NCBI RefSeq assembly: GCF_913061305.1
Contig: NZ_CAJXST010000006.1
Span: 62,001 to 126,000, forward strand
DNA length: 64,000 nucleotides
Direction: 5' to 3'
Origin: an uncultured Porticoccus sp.
Lineage (GTDB): Bacteria > Pseudomonadota > Gammaproteobacteria > Pseudomonadales > Porticoccaceae
Below the pieces are notes generated by a model. That model was given only the letters and a program-made list of their open reading frames with translations, was not told the origin of the DNA and made no database searches. Shown piece after piece: positions 52,873-62,620 of this stretch. A program made the position numbers and the translations under genes. Each line of letters opens with the position of its first letter. The stretch's first letter is position 1.

Positions 52873-53736
52873 TTACCGGATACCGAGCCTTTTCCTGGCA
52901 ATGAACAAGCCGATTTTTTGTATGGGGTTGGCGTTTCCCCATGGACGCCAGGTTGTTTTCATACAGTTGCGATAGGCATCAAAGTGAAGTCCAAAAGGAG
53001 CTGCCAGGACTTTACCACGATTGAGGAGAACCTTGAGGGCATGGGTGGCAGCAACGCCGGCACAGAGCTCGCAGGCCATATTGGTTGATGGACCTTTTTG
53101 GGCTGCCAGATCGACCCTGCTGTCATCCACCAGATAGGTTGATTGCAACATGGCGGGGGACAGCCCCAGCAAAAAGTGCAGCAGCTGCTCGTTTTCTGAC
53201 AAACCTTTCATCCTGAAGTACTGCTCAAAGGTCATCTTTCCCGGCATAAAACAGAGCAGGGCAACCCCCATACCGAGCGGTGCCGCTGTGATAGCAGGGA
53301 TTCCCTTTTCAGCACATGCAGCAAATACCGCCTGCCTGATATCCAGGGCAAAAAAATCCAGCCCATCAACATAGAGGTCGGCACCGGCGAGAAACTCGTC
53401 GAGAGTGTCACTGGTCACACCCTCCGGAAAGGTCTTTATGTCTAGGTCGGGGTTAATTGAGGAGGCCATCTCTGTCAGCACGTCAACCTTGGTCCTTCCC
53501 AGGTTGGGGATGGTGGCACCGACCTGACGGTTAAAGTTAGCCAACTCAAAAATATCCAGGTCAGCCACATGGAAGTTGCCGATGCCCAGCCGGGCCAGGG
53601 AAAGCAGGTGACTACCACCCACACCGCCCAATCCGGCAATGGCAATTCGTTTGGCGGACAACAGCTGCTGCTCGGTTTCTGTCACCCACCCCAGATTGCG
53701 TGAAAATGCTGTTTGATAATCAAAGTTCTCAGCCAA
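52873..53736 (-). CDS. ThiF/MoeB-family adenylyltransferase
   Basis: 287 aa. Nucleotide site IAGLGGVGGSHLLSLARLGI, then DLDIFELANFNRQVGA, DLYVDGLDFFALDIRQ, and a single ACELC pair near residue 222. It lacks the second CxxC of MoeB/ThiF. E1-like proteins adenylate a carboxyl end of a small protein or peptide. No ThiS/MoaD-like partner is adjacent. It lies between the nitroreductase and the acyltransferase. Confidence 0.85.
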   Translation of the reverse strand: MAENFDYQTAFSRNLGWVTETEQQLLSAKRIAIAGLGGVGGSHLLSLARLGIGNFHVADLDIFELANFNRQVGATIPNLGRTKVDVLTEMASSINPDLDIKTFPEGVTSDTLDEFLAGADLYVDGLDFFALDIRQAVFAACAEKGIPAITAAPLGMGVALLCFMPGKMTFEQYFRMKGLSENEQLLHFLLGLSPAMLQSTYLVDDSRVDLAAQKGPSTNMACELCAGVAATHALKVLLNRGKVLAAPFGLHFDAYRNCMKTTWRPWGNANPIQKIGLFIARKRLGIR

Positions 53737-53810
53737 ACCTCACTCTCCCGCCAAAACTCTGTCTACTTTTCCATGGCAACGACTGTCCGGCCACAACAAC
53801 AACTGACTGT

Positions 53811-54569
53811 CTACCGATTCACAACTGACGCCTGATAGCCGCTATTCACCACAGGGTAAATCGTCTCATAAAGTCCACGTAAATCGGGCAACATGCCCTT
53901 AATCGCTTTTTCTGTAGTAGAGAAATAGGGCGCTCTGAGACCATGGTAGTCAACCTCTTCGCCCACCTTCTCGAAATCAATTCCCGATCTCGCCAGCAAA
54001 CGGGGCAGGAAGGGCTCCATCATGGCAAATGCCATGCTCATACCAGTGATTTCTGCGAGGGAAGTTGCCGCCAAATACGCGGCCACCGAAATCAGGGAAA
54101 ACGTACGGCGCTCATGAAATGAACAATCGATCGCATCCAGATCACCGAAACGGGTGCGCCCCTCCCCCGCCCGCCGCCTGAAAGCTCCATCAACAGCCAG
54201 CCTTGAAACTTCACAAATCGTCTCACGGTTGAGATGGAGACTCTCCAGGAGTTTTCTGTCCAGATTGTCTCCGCAAAAGGCTTCCATTGGCAGGTGTGAA
54301 ATGCCTTTATTACCGGCTGGCACCAACCTCACACAACCCGCGCCCCTATTGGTTGCCTTGTGTCGAACCAGGCAGTGTAACGAGATATCATCAAAGGCAT
54401 CCCATTCCTTTTTGGCGGGAAAGCGGTCTATCGGCTCATACCTGAATTCTTCGCAATAAACGTGGTACCTGATGCTATAAACTTCCGCTTTCTGCTCGGG
54501 GGTTCCGGCATATTCAACTGTGAAGTAGCGTTGAAAATCCTCGGCTATGGTCAACATACTTTCGTTCAT
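53811..54569 (-). CDS. PEP-CTERM/exosortase system-associated acyltransferase
   Basis: 252 aa, LuxI/FeeM-like acyltransferase fold: AEVYSIRYHVYCEEFRYEP followed by FDDISLHCLVRHKATNRGAGCVRLV and a C-terminal HGLRAPYF..., as in TIGR03694. Such enzymes join an acyl group from acyl-ACP to an amino compound. It precedes the ThiF-like gene on the same strand. Frequent in XrtA loci. Confidence 0.85.
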   Translation of the reverse strand: MNESMLTIAEDFQRYFTVEYAGTPEQKAEVYSIRYHVYCEEFRYEPIDRFPAKKEWDAFDDISLHCLVRHKATNRGAGCVRLVPAGNKGISHLPMEAFCGDNLDRKLLESLHLNRETICEVSRLAVDGAFRRRAGEGRTRFGDLDAIDCSFHERRTFSLISVAAYLAATSLAEITGMSMAFAMMEPFLPRLLARSGIDFEKVGEEVDYHGLRAPYFSTTEKAIKGMLPDLRGLYETIYPVVNSGYQASVVNR

Positions 54570-54841
54570 AATGCTTCCCTGTGACCCTTGTCAGATCAGC
54601 TGTTTATCCTGCAGCACACTCTCACCAATGCTTTCTCACTAGTACTTTCTCACTACAGTAAAGCACAACATGCTCTTTTCAGCGAAAACCCGCGCGCCAC
54701 CTCTCCAACCACCACAAAAAGAGAGCATGGCTTATACGAAAGAACTAATAAATACAGATTAACCCCCGGAGATTAACACCCATTATGTGAACTGTATAAC
54801 TTTCACGACCCAGAAAAGACAACCTCTCTTAGCGGCTCTAC

Positions 54842-55324
54842 CTAATGAAGCAGATTCCGGCGAAGTTCATCAATCAAGCCAGTTACTGCCGAGTCCAGCA
54901 GCTGGTAGGTATTTTCAAAACCCTTGACACTGCCGTAAAAAGGGTCGGGGATTTCCGGTTGCTCAGTCTCCGGGCAAAAAGAGCGAATCAACGCCAGCTT
55001 GTACACAAGCTCATCAGGGCACATCTGCAGCAAGTCCTGATAATTGTCCTGATCCATCGCCAGGATGTAATCAAATCTTTCAAAATCCCTGGCGACAACC
55101 TGCCTGGAGCGGCCGCGTTTCAATTTAACACCAAACATAACGGCTACCTTTCTGGCCCGCTCGTCAGTTCTCTGGCCGGCCATACAGACGTGGGTACCGG
55201 CAGAATCCACCTTGACCAGGCGCTGCAAGCCATGGGCCTTAAGTCGATGCACCAAAATCCCTTCCGCCAGAGGTGAGCGACAAATGTTATGTCGACACAC
55301 CATCAATATGGCCACACCCTTCAT
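54842..55324 (-). CDS. Low-molecular-weight protein tyrosine phosphatase
   Basis: 160 aa. Phosphate loop C10RHNICR16-S (CX5R) at the N terminus and the acid loop PDPFYG near residue 120. In EPS loci such phosphatases (Wzb type) dephosphorylate the chain-length tyrosine kinase. It overlaps the polymerase gene by 4 bp (ATGA) and follows it on the minus strand. Confidence 0.92.
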   Translation of the reverse strand: MKGVAILMVCRHNICRSPLAEGILVHRLKAHGLQRLVKVDSAGTHVCMAGQRTDERARKVAVMFGVKLKRGRSRQVVARDFERFDYILAMDQDNYQDLLQMCPDELVYKLALIRSFCPETEQPEIPDPFYGSVKGFENTYQLLDSAVTGLIDELRRNLLH

Positions 55325-57624
55325 AGCTGTGTCTCGTCAGGCTGGCCAACACCACCGTTTTTCGCCGGTCTCAGCAGGCTGGCGAAAACATACAGATAGA
55401 AAATCCAGCTCACTCTGGCAGAGTCCAGTGGTGAGCCGAACAAACCAAAGACAGCGATAGCGATGACACCTGCAGAAAATGCGACATACAGCGGCAATGT
55501 ATTCTGCGGCAAGCATGGCACCAGTGCCGCAGTGACACCGAGCAGCACAAACAGCCCCAACCCGATCCAGCCATTGTCATACCAGGACTGCACATAGATA
55601 TTTTTGATATGCCAGGGTAAATGCGCAAAATCGTTGTAGAAGAACCAGTGATCAAGCCCTCCGGTAAACTCGCCGTTGGTGAGCAAATTTTCATTACCTG
55701 AACCAAATGTCACGTCGTCCAGCTCAACTATCGTGCCCCTGGAAAAGTTTTTCAGGTAGAGGGTCGTAGGCCAGCGGGAGAGCCGTGACCGTTTACCCAC
55801 ACTGGCTGAACCCAGGGTGGTCGACACGGTTGTGAAATGCTCGCCCGTGCCCTCAAAGCGAAGGGAAGACGCGTGGCAATTTGCCCGAAAATTGCTGGCA
55901 AAAATCAGGTTTCTTTCACAGATAAACACGGCGAGTCGGGCTTTTTCCGACGCCCTGACCCGGAGCTGCACAGTGTATTTTGTGTCCGGCTGAACGGGAA
56001 TTCGCTGACCAAAGGCGAGATCCTCCCCGGGGCCAAGCCGAAGATACGCATTGCCACCTTCGCTCTCGATGGAAAAGCTGCCGACAGCACTGACCTTTTC
56101 AGGAAAACGGTAAGCATAGTCCGCCGGGAAAGTGCCGATACCGTTGCCCAACAACCTGGCTCGCCAACTGCTGGAACCCGCATCCACAACGTTTTGCCAA
56201 TGACTCAACCGGGAGTCCAGGTCGCTGGATACGGTATCCATGCGCTCATTGAATTTATAACCACCCAGTGCCACCGCAAAAACACCCGGCAACATCACCA
56301 ACAGCACTACCGCCAAAAACTGATTAAAGTATGGCTGCGTCCGGAGTCGGACAAACAGAACAATTGCCAGCACATAAAACAGCAGTTGTGCCAGACCAAT
56401 GGTCAATGCATGCCCGGCTGAACGGTCCACCCAACGGCTGTCAAAATGTGCACTGATCGTGACAGACAGAAGAAGACAACCGGCAAGTAGCCAGCAAATC
56501 ACCCCCAGCGCCCTGTATCGCTGCGCCAACCAGCCACCGACCAATGCAAAAACAGCCAATCCGGCAAAGGCGGCAAGGGCATAACTGCCACCGCGTGAAA
56601 ATGACAGCCAGGCCGCCAATATCCCCAGCATCAGCGTGACGCTGATCAGCAGTGAAGGAAAGCCACTCTGCCTGATTCCCGCACGCCAGCGGCACACCAT
56701 GGAGAGTACCGCATAGGCAACACAGCCAACAAAGAAACTCACGTAGGTTGCGCGGGTGAATCCCACCGTGGCGCAATAGGCCAGCGCACAAAATGCCACC
56801 AGTGCATAGATCTTCAGCACCCCTCTGGAACCATGAAAAATCCCGTACAGGGTCACCGGCAAAAGCAACAGCACAATCCCGTCAATCACCTCGCCACCGG
56901 TGTGCATATCCGAAAAAATACCGGTGGTGCGATAGGCCGATGCCAGATCAAGCAGCGAATTAACCACGTGATACCAGGCACTCCAGGACAACAGTACACC
57001 GAGCGTGCCCCGCTCCCAGAGCACGATCACCCCCAACACCAGCGCCGCCGTACAGAACCCCGTGACCAGCCAGTTAACAGACCGGTCGCGGGCACGGCGG
57101 AACACATTCAGCCAGAGGGGTGTCAACAGTAGCGCCCAGAGCATGCCCCTGATCAGTTTGTAGCCATATTCCGGCAAATAATACGGGTTACCGGTAATAC
57201 TCTCGGGTGGGAACAGGAACACACCCCAGGCGGAAAAACCGGCCAGTACAACCGCACAATAGGCTGCAATCAGCAGCAAAGCACCCTTGCGATGCGACAG
57301 ACGAAGATCAAAACGTCCGGACAATAGTGCGAACGCTATTGTCGTCAGCATCAACAGATCCAGTTCATTGAACAGAAACCTGCCCGTGTAAGTGGCAAGG
57401 TCCAGGCTGACCGTCGCAACCGGCAGCACCAGCAACCAGAGGCGCGGGACAAAAAACAGCAGCACCAGGTAAACCAGGGCGACAACAATCGACAGGCTCC
57501 CCACCAGGGGGAAAGACAGAAACGGATACAGTGCCAGCAGCAATAATGCCAGGCCTGTCAGTTTTCCAGAGATATTGAGAATGGGATTTGGCCCCGGTTT
57601 TTTTATCGTCTGATCAGAGGGCAT
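55321..57624 (-). CDS. O-antigen ligase/Wzy-like polymerase with jelly-roll insert
   Basis: 767 aa with about 12 membrane helices. Between helices near 450 and 688 lies a large extracytoplasmic loop containing RLSHWQNVV, then a beta-rich segment at about 515-645 (NAYLRLGPGEDLAFGQRIPV...TKYTVQLRVRASEKARLAVF...VELDDVTFGSGNENLLTNGE) like a carbohydrate-binding jelly roll, then HIKNIYVQSWYDNGWIGLGL, the family H/N-containing motif (PF04932). It likely polymerises or ligates the exopolysaccharide. Confidence 0.82.
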   Translation of the reverse strand: MPSDQTIKKPGPNPILNISGKLTGLALLLLALYPFLSFPLVGSLSIVVALVYLVLLFFVPRLWLLVLPVATVSLDLATYTGRFLFNELDLLMLTTIAFALLSGRFDLRLSHRKGALLLIAAYCAVVLAGFSAWGVFLFPPESITGNPYYLPEYGYKLIRGMLWALLLTPLWLNVFRRARDRSVNWLVTGFCTAALVLGVIVLWERGTLGVLLSWSAWYHVVNSLLDLASAYRTTGIFSDMHTGGEVIDGIVLLLLPVTLYGIFHGSRGVLKIYALVAFCALAYCATVGFTRATYVSFFVGCVAYAVLSMVCRWRAGIRQSGFPSLLISVTLMLGILAAWLSFSRGGSYALAAFAGLAVFALVGGWLAQRYRALGVICWLLAGCLLLSVTISAHFDSRWVDRSAGHALTIGLAQLLFYVLAIVLFVRLRTQPYFNQFLAVVLLVMLPGVFAVALGGYKFNERMDTVSSDLDSRLSHWQNVVDAGSSSWRARLLGNGIGTFPADYAYRFPEKVSAVGSFSIESEGGNAYLRLGPGEDLAFGQRIPVQPDTKYTVQLRVRASEKARLAVFICERNLIFASNFRANCHASSLRFEGTGEHFTTVSTTLGSASVGKRSRLSRWPTTLYLKNFSRGTIVELDDVTFGSGNENLLTNGEFTGGLDHWFFYNDFAHLPWHIKNIYVQSWYDNGWIGLGLFVLLGVTAALVPCLPQNTLPLYVAFSAGVIAIAVFGLFGSPLDSARVSWIFYLYVFASLLRPAKNGGVGQPDETQL

Positions 57625-57651
57625 ATCAGCGTTCCGTTTAAAAAATGTCGG

Positions 57652-58431
57652 TCATTGGGCAGCCTCAAGCAATGCATTGACATACGCCGAGGGGATGGCA
57701 TAACTGATGGCAGAGGGATTGTGCAGCATGGCTTCTTTTGATTCTTTGACAAACACACTATTGATCACGGCAACGACCCTACCGGTCTCGACATCGTAAA
57801 CCGGGCTGCCGCTGCTGCCGGGGTAGGCTGTCGCATCGAGCTGATAAACCTCAAAAGGCTGGCGGGCACGTTTGATTTGCGCGGCCGTCAGCGTGGCAGA
57901 GGACATGGCAGGCATCACGATAGGGGTCACCGCAGACACAATACCCCGATGCGTGACTGGCTGCAGGCCCAACACCAGCCCAATCGGGAACCCGGTAAAG
58001 GCAATCTCTTCACCTTCGCGGAGAGTACGCGAACTCTCCACCACCAATGGTGGGAGGGCGGGGCCGACAATCTCCAGCAGCGCGAGATCGTGGGCTTCAT
58101 CTGTTCGGATCAGGGTAGCCGGGTAGACACGGGAAGCTTTCCCCTCACCGCTAAACACCGCCAGTAACTCTTTTTTTTCATTATCGAGCGGTTTCTGAAT
58201 AACATGGAAATTGGTCACCACCTGTCGGCCGTTACCCACCACAAAGCCGGTACCCCGAAAAGTCGGCAGTTGCCCCCGACCATCCGGCCCCTTGTTCGGG
58301 AAGACCGTGCCGATGCCGACCACCCCGCCCCTGATCTTGTCGATGGTATCCGGCAGCCCGGCCACAACCTGAGCGACCGGCATCAGCGATAAACCGCACA
58401 GCAAAAGCAGGTAACGTACCAATAACCTCAT
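57652..58431 (-). CDS. Periplasmic trypsin-like serine protease
   Basis: 259 aa with a signal peptide (cut near VVA-GL). Catalytic triad H76 (VTNFHVIQ), D115 (EAHDLALLE) and S207 (YPGSSGSPVYD). No PDZ domain, so unlike DegP/DegS. Likely a membrane-proximal protease of the EPS/PEP-CTERM locus; substrate unknown. The gene is divergent from the acyl-ligase operon. Confidence 0.88.
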   Translation of the reverse strand: MRLLVRYLLLLCGLSLMPVAQVVAGLPDTIDKIRGGVVGIGTVFPNKGPDGRGQLPTFRGTGFVVGNGRQVVTNFHVIQKPLDNEKKELLAVFSGEGKASRVYPATLIRTDEAHDLALLEIVGPALPPLVVESSRTLREGEEIAFTGFPIGLVLGLQPVTHRGIVSAVTPIVMPAMSSATLTAAQIKRARQPFEVYQLDATAYPGSSGSPVYDVETGRVVAVINSVFVKESKEAMLHNPSAISYAIPSAYVNALLEAAQ

Positions 58432-58555
58432 GAGCTGGAATCCCCGACCGTCCGCGTTGAACTTTGGCCACAGGTTACGTGCATTTGATAAAAATCGCTA
58501 TAATCCGGCATCTTCCGAAAAACCGGGACAACTCAACGAACGGATCGCGCCCCCC

Positions 58556-60151
58556 ATGTCAGATCTTCTTCACCAACTCATCAGTCATCAGTCCATGCGA
58601 ACACCTGATGCGATGGCGCTGTATTTCAAGGATCGTCAATTCAGTTACCGTGAGTTGCAACAGCAGGTCGACGCTGTCTCATGCGGCCTGCTATGTGCAG
58701 GCCTGAATCGCGGTGAACGGGTAGCGACCTATCTGCCAAAAGTGCCGGAAAATGTTTTCGGTCTGTTTGGTGCCGCCCGCGCCGGAGGGGTGTTTGTCCC
58801 GGTCAATCCACTGCTCAAGGCCAACCAGGTGGCCTACATTCTGCGCGACTGCAATGTCCGGATACTGATCACCTCGGCACAACGGCTGGAGCAATTGGCT
58901 GTGGTACTACAGGAGTGCCCCGATCTACGGACTGTGGTGATTATCGACGACAAACCCCGGCCACCATCAGCAGCAGCAGCAGCAACGCATTATGCCCTGC
59001 TCGGCTGGGACAGTTTCCTCAGCAGTCAGAACGGCCAACCGCCCCACCCACATATCGACAGTGACATGGTGTCCATCCTCTATACCTCGGGCAGCACCGG
59101 CAACCCGAAAGGCGTCGTACTCTCCCATAAAAACATGGTCACCGGCGCCAGAAGCGTTGCGTCCTATTTAAATAATCACGCGGATGACCGGCTGCTGGCG
59201 GCCCTGCCCTTCAGCTTTGATTACGGACTCAGCCAACTCACCACTGCATTCTCGGTGGGCGCCTCGGTGGCCCTGATGGATTACCTGCTGCCCCGGGACA
59301 TTATCCGCAGCATTCAGCGCTACAACATCACCGGCCTGGCGGCTGTCCCGCCACTGTGGAACCAGCTGGCACAGCTGGAATGGCCCGAGGAAACTGCTCG
59401 CTCACTGCGCTATATCACCAATAGCGGTGGCGCCATGCCGGCGGCCACCACCAGCAGGCTGAGAGCCGCCCTGCCCGATACAAAGGTTTTTTTGATGTAT
59501 GGGCTCACCGAAGCATTCCGGTCCACTTTTCTGCCACCGGAGCAAATCGATCAACGCCCCGACTCAATTGGCAAGGCAATACCCAACGCCGAGGTTCTGG
59601 TGATCCGCCCGGACGGCACACCCTGCAACGCCGGGGAACCGGGCGAGCTTGTCCACCGTGGGTCACTGGTGGCCATGGGCTACTGGAACGACCCGCAGAA
59701 AACCGCTGAGCGTTTCAAGCCAAGTCCCGGCCAGCCCACCGGGATTCCCCTGCCGGAAATTGCAGTATGGTCGGGCGACCAGGTGCGCAGGGACGAGGAG
59801 GGTTATCTGTATTTCATCAGCCGACTGGATGAAATGATCAAAACCTCCGGTTATCGGGTGAGCCCCTCCGAAGTTGAAGAAGTCGTATACAACCTCCAGG
59901 GTATCAGCCAGGCTGCTGCTCTCGGGCTAGCTCACCCGATGCTGGGGCAGGCCATTTTGCTGGTGATAACAACACATGGCACAGTAACGGCATCAGAAGT
60001 CCTGCAGCACTGCAAAAAGGAACTGCCCAATTTCATGGTGCCCCAGCAAATCGTTATCCTCGAGCATATGCCTCACAATCAAAATGGCAAAATAGACCGA
60101 AAGCATCTTGCCACTGAATACCGCGACCTTTTCAAGGAGCCTCAGGCGTGA
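58556..60151 (+). CDS. Acyl-CoA ligase (AMP-forming), exosortase A-associated
   Basis: 531 aa, ANL superfamily: YTSGSTGNPKGVVLSH (P-loop), MYGLTEAFRST, GDQVRRDEEGYLYFISR, and catalytic lysine region HNQNGKIDRK. Start MSDLLHQLISHQSMRTPDAM at ATG 58556 fits the family; the open frame begins at 58430. As the first gene of the exosortase A group it probably loads an acyl or amino acid onto the ACP encoded downstream. Confidence 0.9.
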   Translation: MSDLLHQLISHQSMRTPDAMALYFKDRQFSYRELQQQVDAVSCGLLCAGLNRGERVATYLPKVPENVFGLFGAARAGGVFVPVNPLLKANQVAYILRDCNVRILITSAQRLEQLAVVLQECPDLRTVVIIDDKPRPPSAAAAATHYALLGWDSFLSSQNGQPPHPHIDSDMVSILYTSGSTGNPKGVVLSHKNMVTGARSVASYLNNHADDRLLAALPFSFDYGLSQLTTAFSVGASVALMDYLLPRDIIRSIQRYNITGLAAVPPLWNQLAQLEWPEETARSLRYITNSGGAMPAATTSRLRAALPDTKVFLMYGLTEAFRSTFLPPEQIDQRPDSIGKAIPNAEVLVIRPDGTPCNAGEPGELVHRGSLVAMGYWNDPQKTAERFKPSPGQPTGIPLPEIAVWSGDQVRRDEEGYLYFISRLDEMIKTSGYRVSPSEVEEVVYNLQGISQAAALGLAHPMLGQAILLVITTHGTVTASEVLQHCKKELPNFMVPQQIVILEHMPHNQNGKIDRKHLATEYRDLFKEPQA

Positions 60152-61383
60152 AAAAAGCATTACCGGAACATGTACCGATGGACCAGTTCAAGGTGATAGA
60201 CAACTGCCTTCAGGTGGGTCATGTAGCCGTCGACCGACTCGCCGAGCGGGTGGGGCAAACACCCTTTTATGCCTACGACCGGCAGCTCATGACAGAGCGG
60301 GTAGCCGCACTGAGAGCGCAGTTTCCTGAGGATATCCATTTACACTACGCCATCAAATCCAACCCGATGCCTGCCGTTGTTCAACACCTGGCGGGGCTGA
60401 CCGACGGGCTTGATGTGGCGTCGCTGAAAGAACTTCGCGTAGCACTGGATACGGGCACCAGCCCACGCAATATCAGCTTTGCCGGACCGGGCAAAAGCGA
60501 TGTCGAACTGAAAGCGGCGGCAGCGGCGGGCATTATTATCAATCTTGAATCCGCCGGGGAAATGGAACGGCTGGCGACCATCTGCAACCAGACCGGCCAC
60601 CGGGCCAATGTCGCCGTGAGAGTTAACCCCGACTTTGAACTGAAAACCTCCGGCATGAAGATGGCCGGCGGCCCAAAACCTTTCGGCATCGATGCTGAAG
60701 AGGTTCCCGCCGTGCTGAAGCGGCTTGGGCAACTCGACCTCGCCTTCCAGGGCTTCCACATTTTCAGTGGCTCACAGAACCTGCGACCGGACGCCATCAT
60801 TGAGGCCCAGACAAACACCTTTGCCCTGGCACTGAAACTGGCCGATCACGCTCCATCGCCTGTCCAGTGGCTGAATATCGGTGGCGGCTTTGGCATTCCC
60901 TACTTCCCCGGCGAACAACGACTCGACCTCGGCCCTGTCGCGGATAATCTTGCAACCCTTCTGGCCCGCCACAGGGCCGACCTGCCAGAAGCAGAAATTG
61001 TTGTTGAGCTGGGCCGCTATCTGGTGGGTGAGGCCGGCGTCTACGTCTGCGAAGTCATCGACCTGAAAAAATCCCGGGGTGAAACCTATGCAGTGACCAA
61101 TGGCGGGCTGCACCATCATCTCGCTGCATCGGGCAACTTCGGTCAGGTGATCAGAAAAAACTATCCGGTCTGTATCGGCAACCGGGTGACAGGCGATCCG
61201 CTGACACCGGTAAATGTGGTGGGGCCGCTGTGTACCCCACTGGATATCCTCGGGGATAAATACGCGCTGCCGCCCGTTCAGATAGGCGATCTGATTGTGG
61301 TCTTTCAATCTGGCGCCTATGGCTATACCGCCAGCCCGCACCACTTTCTGAGCCACCCTGAGCCGGTTGAGGTCCTGGTCTGA
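60148..61383 (+). CDS. PLP-dependent decarboxylase, exosortase A-associated
   Basis: 411 aa of the ornithine/diaminopimelate decarboxylase fold; PLP lysine K70 in HYAIKSNPMP, glycine-rich WLNIGGGFGIPYFPG and ELGRYLVGEAGVYVCEVID. TIGR03099-type. GTG start overlaps the previous stop (GTGA). The substrate is unknown; it may supply an amine for the pathway. Confidence 0.9.
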   Translation: MKKALPEHVPMDQFKVIDNCLQVGHVAVDRLAERVGQTPFYAYDRQLMTERVAALRAQFPEDIHLHYAIKSNPMPAVVQHLAGLTDGLDVASLKELRVALDTGTSPRNISFAGPGKSDVELKAAAAAGIIINLESAGEMERLATICNQTGHRANVAVRVNPDFELKTSGMKMAGGPKPFGIDAEEVPAVLKRLGQLDLAFQGFHIFSGSQNLRPDAIIEAQTNTFALALKLADHAPSPVQWLNIGGGFGIPYFPGEQRLDLGPVADNLATLLARHRADLPEAEIVVELGRYLVGEAGVYVCEVIDLKKSRGETYAVTNGGLHHHLAASGNFGQVIRKNYPVCIGNRVTGDPLTPVNVVGPLCTPLDILGDKYALPPVQIGDLIVVFQSGAYGYTASPHHFLSHPEPVEVLV

Positions 61384-61529
61384 TCGCCCGACCAAACGTC
61401 GACTACGGCTCCGGGTGATAAAAAATCTTCACAACCTGCCACACCACTACTCAATTCTGTGCTGAGCTGGCAGAATGCTATCCGGCAGGCTGATCGCCCC
61501 GGATTTATGACGAAAATGGAACAACCTCT

Positions 61530-61778
61530 ATGAGTTTGCAAGCGGACATCATTCAAATTATCAATGACGTACTTATGCTCGACGGACAAACCACTGAGTT
61601 TGACAGTGACACCGGCCTGCTGGGATCCATACCGGAATTTGACTCTATCGCTGTGGTCTCGCTGGTGACTGCACTGGAGGAAGAGTTCGGCTGTGCTTTC
61701 GATGATGACGAACTCAATGCCGATGTATTCGCCACCATTGGCAGTCTCACAAAAGTCGTCGAGCAAAAGCTGGGCTGA
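61530..61778 (+). CDS. Acyl carrier protein
   Basis: 82 aa; phosphopantetheine serine S39 in GSIPEFDSIAVVSLV. Acidic helix II and III are normal. Its stop overlaps the start of the next gene (TGATG). Carrier for the exosortase-associated acyl pathway. Confidence 0.92.
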   Translation: MSLQADIIQIINDVLMLDGQTTEFDSDTGLLGSIPEFDSIAVVSLVTALEEEFGCAFDDDELNADVFATIGSLTKVVEQKLG

Positions 61779-62620
61779 TGAATCCTTCCTGCAGGCTCGA
61801 ACCCGCGTATATCGCCGGGAGCAGAGGCAAACTGTTTGCACTCCACTGCGCACCTGCAGCTCGAAATGACCGTGCAGAATGCGTGATTGTCGCCCCCTCC
61901 TTTGCCGAGGAAATGAACCGTTGTCGCTATATGCAGACTATGCTGGCGCAGCAACTTGTCGGCCACGGCATCTCTCTGCTATCCGTTGATCCCTTTGGTA
62001 CCGGCGACAGCCAGGGCGAGTTTGTAGAAACCGACTGGCAACAGTGGATCAGGGATCTCATCACCGCAGCAGACTATGCCGGGCAGCTCGGTTACCGAGC
62101 TGTCACCCTGCTGGGTATCCGCCTCGGTGCGCTGCTGGCAGCCGCCGCCGCACCCGAGGTGAAAAACCTGCAACGGCTGGTCTTCTGGCAACCGGTCAGC
62201 AACGGCAAGCTCGCTCTCAATCAGTTTCTGCGCATCAAAATTGCCGCTGCCATTGGCCGCGACGAGGACGGCGGCACCACTGCCCAGTTTGAAGAAGAAC
62301 TCAACCGGGGGAACAGCATTCAGGTGGCGGGCTATGATGTTTCTCCCGCGCTTTTCAGGGGAGTCCAGGCTGCCCATTTCGATCAATACCTATCACCCAT
62401 CACCGCACCGATCAGCTGGTTTACGGTACTGACCAGCGAAGAGCGCAGCACCCCCCGCGCCGATCTGAAAACCATCGAACAATGGCGCTCCGAGGGAAAA
62501 CAGATCGAACATCTGACCAGTATAGGCCCCGCCTTCTGGCAGGCTCACGAGCGGACCCTGGCACCCAATCTGGTGAACAAGACCATCAGTCATCTGACCG
62601 GGGTACCCCAACATGAATGA
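61778..62620 (+). CDS. Exosortase A-associated hydrolase 2 (alpha/beta fold)
   Basis: 280 aa alpha/beta-hydrolase fold with SVDPFGTGDSQGEF and a nucleophile elbow that reads LLGIRLGAL: the serine position is arginine R115 (GxRxG). The fold and the location identify TIGR03101. The lack of a normal nucleophile makes ordinary hydrolysis unlikely. Confidence 0.88.
   Translation: MNPSCRLEPAYIAGSRGKLFALHCAPAARNDRAECVIVAPSFAEEMNRCRYMQTMLAQQLVGHGISLLSVDPFGTGDSQGEFVETDWQQWIRDLITAADYAGQLGYRAVTLLGIRLGALLAAAAAPEVKNLQRLVFWQPVSNGKLALNQFLRIKIAAAIGRDEDGGTTAQFEEELNRGNSIQVAGYDVSPALFRGVQAAHFDQYLSPITAPISWFTVLTSEERSTPRADLKTIEQWRSEGKQIEHLTSIGPAFWQAHERTLAPNLVNKTISHLTGVPQHE

Noticed and set aside
58440-58555. TGGCCA...GTGC upstream of the acyl-CoA ligase gene
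   Set aside because: Spacing between GG and GC is three bases too long for sigma-54.
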